Shown here piece after piece: positions 1 through 11,006 of a stretch of DNA of 64,000 nucleotides. Origin of the DNA: Cornus controversa (lineage: Eukaryota; Streptophyta; Magnoliopsida; Cornales; Cornaceae); contig CM048848.1 of assembly GCA_026545225.1 (NCBI GenBank), positions 13,186,853-13,250,852 of the forward strand, written 5' to 3'. The notes beneath the pieces are model-generated. The model saw only the letters and a list, made by a program, of their open reading frames with translations, was not told the origin of the DNA and made no database searches. A program made the position numbers and the translations under genes. Position 1 is the stretch's first letter. The number at the start of each line of letters is the position of its first letter.

Positions 1-722
1 TAAAAACTATCCCGAGGAGACCCCAAATGTACATTTTGATGGATTCAGTCTCATACTATGGCTTCGTAGGGTGTTAAATACTTCTTATAGGTGCTCTAGG
101 TGGTCTTCCCCCTTGGGGCATTTCACTACCATGTCATCTATATATGCCTCAACCGTTCGGCCCATCAGGCTTTCAAAGACTTTATTGATTAGTCACTTGT
201 AAGTTACTCCTGCATTCTTGAGTCCGAACGGCATCACCTTGTAGCAGTAGATTCTCTTTTCGGTAATAAAGGAAGTCTTCTCCTGATCAATCGGATTCAT
301 TGGGATCTAGTTTTATCTGGAGTATGCATCAAGGAATGTTAACCGTTCGTACCCCATTGTGGCATCGCCCATCTGATAAATTTTTGGCAAGGGAAAGTTA
401 TCTTTAAGGCAAGCCTTATTTAGATTAGTGAAATCTATACAGACTTGCCATTTGCCATTCTTTTTCTGGACCACTACCACATTTGAGAGCTAGTCCGAGA
501 ACTAAACTTCCTTGATGAACCCCGTTTGTAGGAGGCGATCTACTTCTGAACCAATGATCTAATTTTTCTTTGGAGCAAATCATTTTTTCTTCTGTTTAAC
601 AGGAGGGTAGCTAGGATTGACGTTGAGCGTATGACATGACACTGAGGGTCTATGCCAGGCATGTCCGTGTGGTCCCAAGCAAAAATCTCACCATTCTTCC
701 TTAGTAGTTGTACCAATTGCAT
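1..722 (-). pseudogene. Gypsy reverse transcriptase, 5' part, broken
   Basis: The minus strand from 722 gives the usual linker into RT (FAWDHTDMPGIDP) and then fingers and palm blocks with several stops and at least one frame change. Readable pieces include KWQVCIDFTNLNKA and the stretch ending FGLKNAGVTYK, both hallmarks of Ty3/gypsy RT. The catalytic DD box would lie just past VEAYIDDMVVK, which is visible close to the left window edge, so the active-site Asp pair may survive. The rest of pol lies outside the window. Confidence 0.75.
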
Positions 723-932
723 TCTGTCCGTTTGACATAAAGAGGTTCCTAAGCTGGTTTGGTCTTTGCCAAGAATGATCTCTACTTCCTCGAGCGATTC
801 CTCGGTCAGCCTTTCTCTTTCTTGTTCAAGCAGAACACCCTTTAGTAGAGAGTTCTGTAATTGCTCTTTAGTCGGTCCTTCCTGTAACGTCTTCCCTTTT
901 AGTGTAAGAGCATAACACTTTTTGGCAGCAAC

Positions 933-1445
933 TTAATCTCCTATAATATCAACTATGTCCCTTCCGTTCGGCGTGATGCACCACATTAGCATGTGAAACG
1001 TGGAAGGGACTCCTTGCATCCTGTGTATCCAGCCTCTTCCCATTATCATGTTGTATGAAGAACTGAAATTAATAATGATGAAAGCCTCAGTCAGAGTCCT
1101 TGCGGCTGCAGTAATTGTGAGCTCCACTACCCCCACCGGAGTCACTTACTTGCCATCGAAGCCTATTAATAGCTCGATAGTAGGCCTGATGTGTTCTGGT
1201 TCTAGACCCAGCTATTGGAAAGCGGACAATGTAAGAACGTTGGCGCTGCTCCCTGCATTAATCAATACCCTTTTTACCTCACAGTTAGAGACGATGAGGC
1301 TAATTATGAGTGGATCCTCGTCAAGCGTTTGGATCCTACTCTTGTCCTTATTTGTGAAGGTGATCGGTGTACTGGTTGAGCGATCATGTATTGAGTGGAC
1401 TTTCCCAATTCTCTGGAATTTTGGGTGTTCCTGAGACTCGACCAC
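933..1445 (-). pseudogene. Gypsy aspartic protease region, active-site Asp lost
   Basis: Two overlapping minus-strand frames (1445-1212 and 1145-933) make up a retropepsin-like region. The first carries VLINAGSSANVLTL where family members have a D-[TSG]-G-[SA] active site, so the catalytic Asp has become Asn. The second has YNMIMGRGWIHRMQGVPSTF, matching the conserved YN-I-GR-WIH--AVPSTYH block that follows the protease in Tat-type elements. The frame change between them plus the lost Asp make a working protease unlikely. It lies between the gag end (about 1560-1760) and RT (about 720 downwards), the normal gypsy order. Confidence 0.75.
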
Positions 1446-1883
1446 CTTTTGGACTCGCCTTATTAGTCTGAGGCTAGTCGACCACGAATAGCATTGATAA
1501 CCCGAACAAGAATGGGATTGAGCTATTTCTTTGCTTTTTATTAGGGGTAATCAAAAGTTTACGTCTATTCTTCCTGAACGACGTATTCTAACAATCTACC
1601 CTTGTTGATTAGAACCTCCACCTGTTGCCTTAGGCTTCTACATTCGTTGGTGGTGTGGTCGTAGTCGTTATGGAAGGAACAATGTTTGCTTTTATCCCTC
1701 TACTCTGGGGGTTGTCTGATAGCTTGAGGAGGGTGGAAAATTCCTTTGCCCTTGTTTTCGTACTAGAGTCTGGCCAGATATATATTACAATTATCACTCA
1801 ATTTAACCCATTGGGCCGAGGGATAATTTCGCCCCTACAGGGTATTATTGTAAGCTAATAAAACTTTTTCAAAAATTAAAATT

Positions 1884-2240
1884 TTTGTGCGTATATAATG
1901 TTTGTTGTGAAGAAGTAGATGCAGCAATATGTCATGTGCTACTTTGAGTGATAGAGAACAAATATACATATATATAAATAAAGGTGTGCATGTAAGGTTT
2001 ATTGTGAAAAAACAGATGCAGCAATATATCATGTGTTACTTTGAGTGATGGAGAACAAATATACATATATATAAATAAAGGTGCGTATGTAAGGTTTATT
2101 GTGAAGAAGCACATGCACCAATATGTCATGTGTTACTTTGAGTGATGGAGAATATATATATATATATATGTAAGGTTTATTATGAAGAAGAAGATGCACT
2201 AACATGTCATGTGTTACTTTGAGTGATGAAGAACAAATTA
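1884..2240. repeat. 97-bp tandem repeat, about 3.6 copies
   Basis: A unit of 97 bp containing GATGCAGCAATATGTCATGTG followed by TACTTTGAGTGATGGAGAAC and ATACATATATATAAATAAAG is repeated head to tail. Copies begin near 1888, 1984, 2081 and 2170; the last two differ by an expanded TA run and a truncation. The minus strand is stop-poor across the array, which creates three look-alike reading frames spaced exactly 97 bp apart. These are repeat artefacts, not genes. Confidence 0.9.
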
Positions 2241-2272
2241 AAACATCTTTTAACATACAAATCACAGGTTAC

Positions 2273-2308
2273 AAATAGGCATACACACATGTATGTGTAT
2301 GCCTATTT
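2273..2308. repeat. Near-perfect inverted repeat (18 + 18 bp)
   Basis: The left arm AAATAGGCATACACACAT is followed directly by a nearly exact reverse complement ending GTGTATGCCTATTT, giving a potential cruciform or hairpin with no loop. A second short inverted repeat, GGTGGATCAATATTGATCACC-like, lies at 2346-2366. No flanking target duplication was identified, so a MITE assignment is not claimed. Confidence 0.7.
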
Positions 2309-3250
2309 AATATGGACCCACCTTATTCTTTATTCACTTTTTTTCGGTGGATCAATATTGATCACCAAAAAAAAATAAGGGAGGGTGCCAAAAATAAATT
2401 AAATTAGGTCCACCATCAATAGGTTATTTCTTAGATGGTCCTGTGAATATAAGGGAGAGTCTTTCATAATCACCTAAACAAAAATGGGAGTATTTGGCTT
2501 CCTTATTCCAAACTTAAAATACATGCGAAAATACAAAAATAAAAAAAAAAGATGTGCAAGTGCAAAAAAGTAACGAAGCCAGAATATGCAAAAAAATATT
2601 CATGTATTTTTGGGTAAGCACAACCAGAATAATCAGTTATATGAATATATTTATTGAACATTTATTAAAAAAAAAATCAACTATATATTTATAAACTTAA
2701 ATTACAATGTAAAGAATATTTATTTAATACAGATATATGAATATATATATATATAACAAGTTTTTGTGTTATAATGAAATGTAATCTATAAAATATCAAC
2801 AAATTAAATTTATTTAAAATCAATCTCAAATTGAACATAAGCAAATTTTGAATTTAAAAAAACAGAGTTAAAGGGAGAGAGCTACAGCCTTCCACCACCA
2901 CTACCACTACCACTGCCACTATTGCCTTCCACCACCAGCGCCACTGCTTCCAATCACCCCACCACTGCCTTTCACCAACACCAACACCACCACCACCTAC
3001 ACCATTACTATTTTTCACCATCACCACCACAACCTTCCACCACCATCATCATTTTTTTAAAATTTGTTTATAAAAGAATGTTATTTTGTTAGTTAAATTT
3101 ATTTGTCACTAAGAAGAGTATGTTGAATAATTAAATTTGAAATTTATTTCATTCTTACTTCATTTTATATTTGCCACCAAATAGTAGAATGAGAATGATC
3201 ATTCCATTTCATTTTCATTCTCATTTCATTTTCACTTGCATTTCATTTTA
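2309..3250. other. AT-rich non-coding stretch with a CCA/CCACCA-rich tract
   Basis: No gene is visible. Most of the stretch is A/T-rich with short poly-A runs. From 2883 to 3053 there is a degenerate CCA/CAC trinucleotide tract (repeats of CCACCACTACC and CACCATCACC), which would translate to low-complexity peptides in several frames. Near 3190-3245 there is a degenerate CATTTCATT repeat. I treat all of this as simple-sequence DNA. Confidence 0.7.
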
Positions 3251-3255
3251 TTGTA

Positions 3256-3761
3256 TGTAATGCCCCGCTCCAACACATGGTATGATATTATCCGCTTTGG
3301 GCCTAAACTCACATAGTTTTGCTCTTGGGTTTTACCCCAAAAGGTCTCATACTATTTGAAGAGAATATACTACATATAAGCACATCCTCTTCTTCACACC
3401 CAGGCGATGTGTGATTGAGCAATCTTGACATGCCCCGGCAATCCACCCCGTGGGTGATTACAATCCACCCCCCTATGAGGCCCGACGTCCCCGTCGACAC
3501 ACTTCGGGCTGGGTTCTGGCTTTGATACCAACTGTAATACCCCGCTCCAACACATGGTATAATATTGTCCGCTTTGGCCCTAAGCCCACACGATTTTGCT
3601 CTTAAGTTTTACCCCAAAAGACCTCATACCATTTGAAGAGAACATACTACATATAAGCACATCCCCTTTTCCACACCTAGGTGATGTGGGATTGAGCAAT
3701 CCTGACATGCCTTGGCAACAATCCTGACATGCCTCGGCAATCCACCTCGCGAGTGATTACA
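3256..3761 (-). mobile_element. Complete TRIM (terminal-repeat retrotransposon in miniature), 506 bp
   Basis: Two direct repeats, 3256-3462 (207 bp) and 3533-3761 (229 bp), both start TGTAAT and end GATTACA. They flank an internal stretch of only 70 bp. On the minus strand the internal part starts with TGGTATCAAAGCC (complement at 3518-3530), two bases from the right repeat, which fits a primer-binding site for initiator tRNA-Met. It ends in the purine run AGGGGGGTGGAT (3463-3474), a polypurine tract against the left repeat. A perfect 5-bp target duplication TTGTA flanks it (3251-3255 and 3762-3766). The LTR blocks ATATTGTCCGCTTTGG and TTTTGCTCTT resemble the widespread Katydid-type TRIM family as I recall it. 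The right LTR has an extra 22-bp internal duplication near 3706-3740. No coding capacity. Confidence 0.92.
3518..3530 (-). other. TRIM primer-binding site (tRNA-iMet type)
   Basis: The reverse complement reads TGGTATCAAAGCC, matching the plant tRNA-iMet primer-binding consensus TGGTATCAGAGC with one change, and lies two bases from the LTR end. Confidence 0.85.
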
Positions 3762-3766
3762 TTGTA

Positions 3767-4130
3767 TGTACCAAACGTAACCTAACTTGAAAAGGAAAGT
3801 AAAAGAATATATATATTAAGGACATAAAACATGTAGAAAAAAGATATTAGGCACCCCATTACCAGATACTAGAAGATGGTAGTTATAGAGGTGATGGAAG
3901 ACTTCATGCAAGGTCTATTTATATATCCTAATCAAATGGAAGCACTAGTGTTGTGTTTAAATAAACCTATCAATCCACGAGGTATGTGCTTAAAATTGGT
4001 AGTTAAAACAATTTACGTTTTTACTGAAACCACCCATGTAGAAGCCCGAGGATATACCAATTGAAGTTAAAAACTTAATAGATTAAGAGAGTCTTTTTTA
4101 ATTTGAAAATAATAATATGCGTAGGGCCGG
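3767..4130. other. Unassigned stretch, no gene recognised
   Basis: A 62-codon plus-strand frame (3876-4064) exists, but its composition and lack of recognisable motifs give no reason to call it a gene. It may be the decayed edge of the copia element that starts just to the right. Nothing else is seen. Confidence 0.4.
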
Positions 4131-5225
4131 CTAATACAATTTGAGATATAAGACCTAAACTTTAGATAGTAAAGTGTCCACTACTGCCTAAATCAGCAAC
4201 TCCAACAACATTCCTGATGTTTGTAGTCATATAGGGAGTACCAGTCTTGCTTCCACGAGCCATAACCATAGCTCCTTTAGTGATTTTCTAGAAACCAACC
4301 ACAAAGTTTATTGCATGCCCTTCGTCATCAAGTTGTCTGATAGAAATCAAGTTTCTCTTTAAACCAGGAACACATCTCATATTCTAAATCTTCTAAGCCA
4401 TCCCATTGAATTGTTTGATCCGAACATCTCCCTTACCCACAATATTCAAAAGTTCATCTTCAGCTAAATAAACCTTTCTAAAATCACCACTAACATAGTT
4501 TTTCTATAATTTCATGATGTGGAATAGAGTGAAACAATGTACCCGAGTCAAGATCCTATGACTCAACCGGACTATCTACGCTCAAAATCAGAGTGTTAGC
4601 AATATCCTCTGTGACTGCATTTACAGATTCCTGCTCCCCTCTGATGTTCTTCCTTGGTGCCAGATAGTCTTTCTTTAAATGTCCTTTCTTTTCGCAATTC
4701 CAACAATTGCCAGGAATTTTTCCAGTACTCGACTTGCCTTTACTTTTGGATTTCAATTTACTGCGATCCATACCTATTTTTTCAGAAGTTTTTCCTCTGT
4801 TTTCTGTATTTAGAGCAGATCTAGATAGTTCGCATATTTCCCTCCTGCTAATTTCTTCACTAAGAATCAAGTCCCGAACATCATCAAACTTCAACTTTCC
4901 TTTTCTAGAAGAACTGCTCATTGTCGTAATAGTACCGTTCCAACTTTCTGGTAAAGAAGATAATAGAATCAATGCCCTAATCTCATCATCAAAATCAATT
5001 TCTACATAGCTCAACTAAGTCATAATTGTGTTGAACTCATTCAGATGGTTCTCCACTAAAGCACCTTCTAACATCTTCAGATTGAATAAACACCGCATCA
5101 AATATACCTTGTTGGACACAGAGGGTTTCTCATACATATCTGTAAGGGCTGCCATTAAACTTGTTGTTGTCTTCTCATTGCTATGTTGAAGGTGACGTTG
5201 CGAGGCCAATCAACATCTTTTATGT
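4130..5225 (-). mobile_element. Copia element E, downstream piece (gag end and GAG-pre-integrase), host of the nested stack
   Basis: Minus-strand coding remnants of a Ty1/copia element. The gag middle is at 5225-5015 and the gag end with zinc knuckle at 5014-4556. A protease/pre-integrase stretch at 4555-4130 has LKRNLISIRQLDDEGHAINF, a copia hallmark. The gag N-terminal part is not here: it continues at 26479-26382 and 36204-36134, because solo LTR C and gypsy element D inserted into gag. The rest of pol (integrase, RT) is absent on the left, so the element is also truncated. Confidence 0.85.
4556..5225 (-). pseudogene. Copia gag, middle and C-terminal part
   Basis: Two adjacent minus-strand frames (5209-5015 and 5014-4556) give gag. 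The first has NKVYLMRCLFNLKMLEGALV followed by HLNEFNTIMT, the classic copia gag (UBN2-type) block. The second has FDDEIRALILLSSLPESWNG, the next conserved block, and a zinc knuckle CWNCEKKGHLKKDY. In that knuckle (CX2CX4HX4C) the fourth ligand Cys has become Tyr, so it is likely unable to bind zinc. A stop separates the two frames. The upstream edge at 5225 coincides exactly with the start of solo LTR C. Confidence 0.85.
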
Positions 5226-5961
5226 TGTTACGCCCTGATTTCCAACACCCGATTAAGAGCGAGAGAAATGAGGGGTGAATGATGAAATCAACATCCAAAA
5301 TACCATTTTTGAAAAATCTAACATCCAAACCAATTCTCATAACCACGGAAGCAACTCAATATGTATATAATTAAGAGCATATGCATAAGCAATCATAGTC
5401 ATTATCGTTTGAAATCATTTAGAACAATTTCAAAATAAAAGTGGTTTTCGGCCCTTGTGAATAGTAACTTTTCATAAAAGGTTCTGAAACTTTTTTAGGA
5501 CAATTGTCTAATCCTACTATAATCCCAAGAAGCTTAAAAACATAATTTAGACCTTTTGGAAAGGTTCGAAATGATGATTTCTCATTTTCAGATAGTAGCT
5601 AAAAAGTTACAGTAATTTCTCAAATGAACATTACTTTACTAGAGTGCAAACTACGCAACTGTTACAAACAAATTCATAGAAAATTCATTTCAACGCAAAA
5701 CAAGGCAAACAAAAATTTTGTAGAAACTAGACTAAACATAAAACAACATTGAGCCAACCTCAATGGCTATATGTTAGCTAAATGAAACAGTTTTTACAAC
5801 AAAGTTGGTGTATAACAGAATTTGTAAAATATGATAGTAGATTCTTGTCAAAATTTTATAAATTTTTGTGGTTGTCTAAATTTCATGAATTAAATCTGGA
5901 ATTACTAGAAATCTAAGGGAAGATGTGGCAAAAATTCAGATCATTTGGAGTTCTATAGGCC
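5226..5961 (-). mobile_element. Solo LTR C, left part (continues at 24484)
   Basis: The segment starts TGTTACGCCCTGATTTCC at the exact point where the copia gag frame breaks. Its other end, GGTTATGGTCTCTACA, is at 26376. Flanks TATGT (5221-5225) and TATGC (26377-26381) make a 5-bp target duplication with one mismatch. Without the nested A element the length is about 2.63 kb. That length, the start/end style and blocks such as CGAAAAGTCAA near the end all resemble the 2.5-kb LTR of element D, so I read it as a solo LTR of a related Tekay/Del-like gypsy family, minus orientation. It holds no coding sequence. Confidence 0.8.
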
Positions 5962-7335
5962 TGATGTTGTTTTAAAAGTGTAAAATAACTCGCAAATGTA
6001 CGAATCTATTTAAGTATAGATTGGCAAGAATGAGGTCGAACCCAAGGGAATGCTTTAAGAATAAAAACTAAAACAAACTTAAATTAATTTAAAACTAATC
6101 TAGTATAAACAAAAGTTGGTTGATTTGAGAGAAATTAAACTAACATGCAAATAAAATAACACTATTGAAATCAAATAGAGAAAATAACTAAGGTTTTGGA
6201 TTCCACCACCATTAAATCTATGAAGCTTCTAATATTCATTTATTAGTTTCCAAATTTAGAGTTGCAATCAAGAAATCAATCAATTGCTTACTCAAGATTT
6301 AACAATAAACCACTATGAAAAATATATTAAAAAGGTAAATTTTCTTTCGCTTCACTACTGTAAAATTCTAAGCATCTTATGAATCCAATTTAATGAAAAA
6401 CATAAGATCAAAGATTATTACTCTTAAGAAATACAAACCCAAGCTTAGATTAATTATAATATTTTCTAACTACCACATATACATGATATAGATGGTGAAA
6501 GAACTATAAAATAATTAATCACAAGAAGCAAAAATCATAAGCATTTAAATCATACACATGGGAATCAATTAATGAACAAAAGAACTTCACTTCATTAATG
6601 GAGGTTTCCTCCTCAACCCTAGTTGAGGAGTTTAGTTACACATGGTAGAAGAAGAAGATAACAAATAAATAAAAGACATAAAGAAATAGAATAAATAAAA
6701 CCCGGATTGTCTCTGTCTTCTTTGCCCTGGCCTCCACTTCTTTTCTCCCCTAAAACAGCCTCCAATTTGCCACTTTATACCCCAAGAGAATACATAAAGT
6801 CCTAATCCAATTAGGAGATAATTAGGGTTTTCCCACAGCCCTAAACAGATGGATTTTTCTGCTGATATTTGGCCCAAATTTTGACCCTGTAGAAGTTTGA
6901 TTCACGAAATTTATGTGAACTACAAAAGTGTCCAGAATCGAATTTCGTTTGACCCATTTGTGAATTAAGTGGAATTGACGCTCAGAAATAAGACTTTAGG
7001 GCCATTTTTCAAAATGGGATTAAAACTGGATTACGCACAGAATTGGGCTTCAGGCCCGTAACCTCCTTAAGCAGTTGTAATTCTCTTGGACCACTTCCTT
7101 GGGCTAATTTGAGTTAAGATATGGAATTGAATGAATCCATTTGATGTAGGTTTCATATAACTCTCTTGAATGTCTTCTTTAAAAGCTCAAAAATGATGGT
7201 TTGAACTGAAATAATCATTAAAGCCCTCAAAAGACAGAAAACACAAAAATAGAGTAAAATGACAAATAAACTATCACTAAGAGAATAAAATATGCGAATT
7301 AAGAGGCTAGAATGCATAACATTCAACGCCGATCA
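5962..7335 (-). repeat. Element A, 3' LTR (complete)
   Basis: It begins TGATGTTGTTTTAAAAGTG and ends AACGCCGATCA. The minus-strand purine run AAGTTTGGGGGTG is directly outside (7336-7348). It matches the interrupted right LTR block by block, for example GTAAAATAACTCGCAA at the start, with visible substitutions throughout. A minus-strand frame at 6877-6632 is a chance frame. Confidence 0.88.
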
Positions 7336-8910
7336 CACCCCCAAACTTACATATTACTAGTCCCTTAGCAATAGAACAAAATGAAACTAGAACAAAGAAA
7401 ACTAACTAAACACAAACTAAACTACCCAACTCCTCTTTGGTGAGATAAACGATTGCATTTAGCATATGCAACAAGCCTTTAAACCCCTAGGTTCCCCCTG
7501 GTGGACGAGTTATAGTCTAGTGAGAGTTTCCAGAAATGTTACCTACAAACATTCAAAATTTCTGTTTAATCATTAATCAAGAAGAAGATTACAATATATA
7601 GTTACAAACTTACATTCAAGAATAACTTCAAATTTTTAAATTCCATAATTCAAAGTAATGACCCCCATGCATAATTCACATCAACACATCTAAAAGCAAC
7701 TAACTCTAGCTCCCTCGTGAAATGTGAACTAATAGTCATCTCATGTAGCATAACCTAACTCTAAATATATCAAGTCACATACCCCTTCAACTCACTACCT
7801 CTCCTTAATGAAATCATACTTCCAAACATGCATACATGACTGTTTTTCATTCTTTTTTTTTTATTGCTTTATTGGTTGTGCAATGTCTTGGTCTATTAAG
7901 CTTTCTGAAAAATCTATGTAGCAAGCTTTTAGTCAGTGACACCCAAACTTGATGGCTTTAGGGCACTAGGTGTTAAGACACCCCGAAGAACCTAATAACT
8001 CGAATCAATCAGGCTACAAATCAAGACAACCAATGCTCATCTTTTCTCACCCTTTCACTTTTGACGCGAACACTTCATGCTTCCTGAGGCATAGAGGCCC
8101 GATTACTCATGAAAAGGATCAAATTGATTTTCTATTCATTACATATTCTTTTTTTTTTTTTTTTATTGAACTCATGTAAAACACATCATCGGTTCTCATT
8201 CTCAAGGGATACCAATTAATATCAAGTATATGTAACCCAACAACTCAAAGCCAAAGTTTATACCCCATAAGATTATGTTAGTTTGCCTGTGCATGTGAGG
8301 AAACTAAACCAATCACCCAAAGCATGTCAATGCAAACAATGATTAAAACCACTAATTCAAATCACAGTTTCTCAAAATTTAAAACATACCTAAGAATTAC
8401 AAGTTAAGCACCTACATAAAGTATTAATCCCTTAAATAATGTAAAAACATCTTATCTAAAACCAAAACAAAAGAAAATAAAAACAAACTATGAAAATAAT
8501 GTAACAAAAAAGTCCTAAAAATAAGAAAATTTATATAAAAATCCCCCCATTGTAATAAAGCACATAAAAAGGTATCGCCTCACCCCCAAACTTAAACAGT
8601 ACATTGCCCTCAATGTACACCCAATCGAAGCATAGAAAAGGGTTATAACGATATTATCAAAAAATGAGAGTAGTGGTAAGAAAATAGAGCAAACCAGTAG
8701 CATGAAGGTAATGAGGACACTCCCCCAAACTTGGATGCTACATCCTGTCAAAACAACAACTATACTCCAATGACCAAGTGAAATAACATGGGTGAAAATA
8801 AATATGAAACAGAAAGTAAAAATATATATATATATTTTTTGAAACCTAATCTTTAGGCAAAAACCATGGGTACTACTCTTCTCCTCATTCTCTAAACTGG
8901 TGGGTCCCAA
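7336..8910 (-). other. Element A 3' non-coding region shared with element B, with repeated PPT-like runs
   Basis: This region lies between the protease end and the 3' LTR on the minus strand. It closely parallels 17842-19340 in element B, sharing blocks such as CCCTAGGTTCCCCCT (near 7486) and CTCACCCTTTCACTTTTGA (near 8046). PPT-like runs (complement CCCCCAAACTT) occur at the LTR edge and again near 8585 and 8723. A hydrophobic minus-strand frame (about 8784-8560) has a counterpart in B; see findings. Whether it is coding is unknown. Confidence 0.75.
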
Positions 8911-9296
8911 TTTTCCAAGGTATATATGTGATAAGATATTAATTATCCAGACACCCTAACGTATAGAGTATAAAGGGATTGCCTTTCTTTATTAAAGTCA
9001 TACTGAGTTGAAGCGATCTCGACAGTATTGGGTATCGAAACCAGACTTTAATAAACGAAAATTATCAACTTTATCAATCATATTATAACTTGTAGAATTG
9101 GTACTACATACATAGTCCGAGAATGGGTGGCTATACCAGACCATTATGAATTTTTTTTCTTTTTTCTTTTTAAAGAAAAATAAAAATTAAATACACAAGC
9201 TAAAAGAAAAAATGATTGACACCAACTAAAAATAAAAAAATGCTAGTCCCAAAAATCCTAAAACTAATAATGTACAATGATAAAATGAACTATAAC

Positions 9297-11006
9297 TCAA
9301 TCGATACCTAGGTTTTCCATCTTGGCTTTCCACTTTTCGGTGTCTATAAAATGGACTGAATGTAATGAAATATTCACATCCAATAAAGCATTCACATCTT
9401 TACAACCATTATCAATATCAAAATCACAGCCAAAATTAATTAGGTTGGCCTCTAAAGGGTCCTTATAACCAGCATGCATAAAAGTATTCTAACCTAGACT
9501 CTCTATTAAATTTAACTCACAAATATCCTCAGATTCTGGTGGTTGTCTGTTTACGTTAAAAATGTTAAGCTCAACAAACATATTTTCAAAGGAAAGTTTC
9601 ACAACACCATGCCTACAATTGATTAGGGCATTTGAAGTGGCTAGGAATGGATGACCTAAGATGACAGGAATATGGTTATTAGGATTAGCTACAGGTTGAG
9701 TGTCTAAGACAATAAAGTCTACAAGGAAGAAGAATTTATCAACTTGAATGAGCACATCCTCAATAACACCATGAGGCACCTTAACTGAGCGATCTGCTAA
9801 TTGGAGTACCACCTTTGTGGGTTTCAATTCACAAAGACCTAGTTGCTCGTAAACAGAGTAAGGTAACAATTTGACACTTGCACCTAAGTCAAGTGAAGTT
9901 TCCTCAATTTTTTGATCACCTGTGGTACATGAAATCATAGGACATCCAGGATCATTAAATTTAGGTGGAGTGCAATGTTGGATGATTGAGCTGACTTACT
10001 TAGTGAGGAAGGCTTTCTTGTGCACATTCAAGCCACGTTTGACTGTACACAAATCCTTTAAGAATTTTGCATAAGAGAGGACCTATTGAATTGCATCAAG
10101 AAATGGAATATTAATTTTGACTTGTTTAAACACTTCCATAATCTCATTATAGTGATTCCTCTTATTAGGCTTTTGAAGTCTTTGAGGGTATGGTGCAATA
10201 GGAACAAAGTTTCTAACTGGTGGACTTATTTGAGATGGTGGGTCAAGACTAGGGACTTGAATTTCTAATTCAACTTCAGATGTAGTTTTGTCATCCCTCC
10301 ATAAACTGCTAACATGGTCCTTTTCAATTATGTCATTATGTATAGGCATTTGGACTCCATTATCAACTTGTTACCTGATCTTAGGGTTGTGATAGACTGA
10401 ACCTGCTCATGTGAACCAGAAGTGGATTGGTCACTAATATGAAACTGACTCTTTCGGTTAGGCACAGGCTGACTAGAAAACTTTCCCTTCTCTCTTTCTC
10501 CTACAACAGCGGCTAATTGACCTATTTGAGTTTCTAACTTAAAAATTGATTGACTGGTCTGCTGCATGAACTGTTGGAGAGTATCCTCTAAAGTTGGTCT
10601 TTGTTGAGGTGGGAAAACATACGGAGGGGCATTTTGGAACATGAAAGGATATGAAAATTGTGGTTACCCTTAGGGTTGCATAGATTGCACCCCTTGGTCA
10701 TTCCAAGGCTAGTCTTGCCTCCAAAAAAAATTAGGGTGGTTCCTCCAATTAGGATTGTATGTATCAAAATAGGGGCTGCCAAATTGTTTTTTATAGGAAT
10801 TGAGTGCATTGGCTTGTTCGACTTTACACTCATGAAAAGATGCAATGGATGGACAAGTTTGAGCCATATGAGAAGAACTCTCACACAATTGACACATCTC
10901 ACTAACTATCATCACACTCAAATCGGTCTCCTCTCGGACCTCGTAAATTCCTCCTTTTTTGGGTTCTAAGAGCATTGATAGAGCACTCCTTTCAACCCTC
11001 CCTGAG
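9297..11006 (-). pseudogene. Element A gag C-terminal part and aspartic protease
   Basis: Minus-strand frames follow the order gag zinc knuckle, linker, protease, tail. The frame 10975-10709 has CQLCESSSHMAQTC, a CX2CX4HX4C knuckle. The frame 10642-10328 has QIGQLAAVVGEREKG followed by a TTLRSG block. The frame 10349-10083 has APYPQRL and EVFKQVKINIPFLDAIQ, the usual pre-protease block. The frame 9938-9489 has the protease site LDLGASVKLLPYSVYEQLGL and the flap-side block ILGHPFLATSNALI. The frame 9479-9297 is the expected acidic tail before RT, but RT itself is missing. Several stops and frame changes interrupt the series. Confidence 0.88.

Larger units (their letters stand above)
1..1810 (-). 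mobile_element. Ty3/gypsy (Tat-like) retrotransposon fragment: gag end, protease, start of RT
   Basis: Read on the minus strand, 1760 to 1 gives the end of gag, then an aspartic protease, then the start of pol. The gag end reads DYDHTTNECRSLRQQVE, followed by INKGRLLEYV, a form typical of Tat/Ogre-type gag. Pol begins near 720 with FAWDHTDMPGIDP and runs into reverse transcriptase, where blocks such as VVVVQKKNGKWQVCIDF and FGLKNAGVTYK are readable. Several stops and frame changes interrupt it, so it is inactive. No LTR is visible. The element is cut by the window edge on the left and fades into AT-rich DNA near 1.8 kb on the right. Lineage assignment is by recalled motif resemblance only. 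Confidence 0.85.

Noticed and set aside
2883-3055. Possible Pro/His/Thr-rich coding exon
   Set aside because: A CCA/CAC simple repeat read in several frames with stops nearby and no splice context.
3256-3761. Cassandra-type TRIM with 5S rRNA promoter
   Set aside because: The 5S-like internal promoter words expected in Cassandra LTRs are not seen; the sequence fits a Katydid-like TRIM better.
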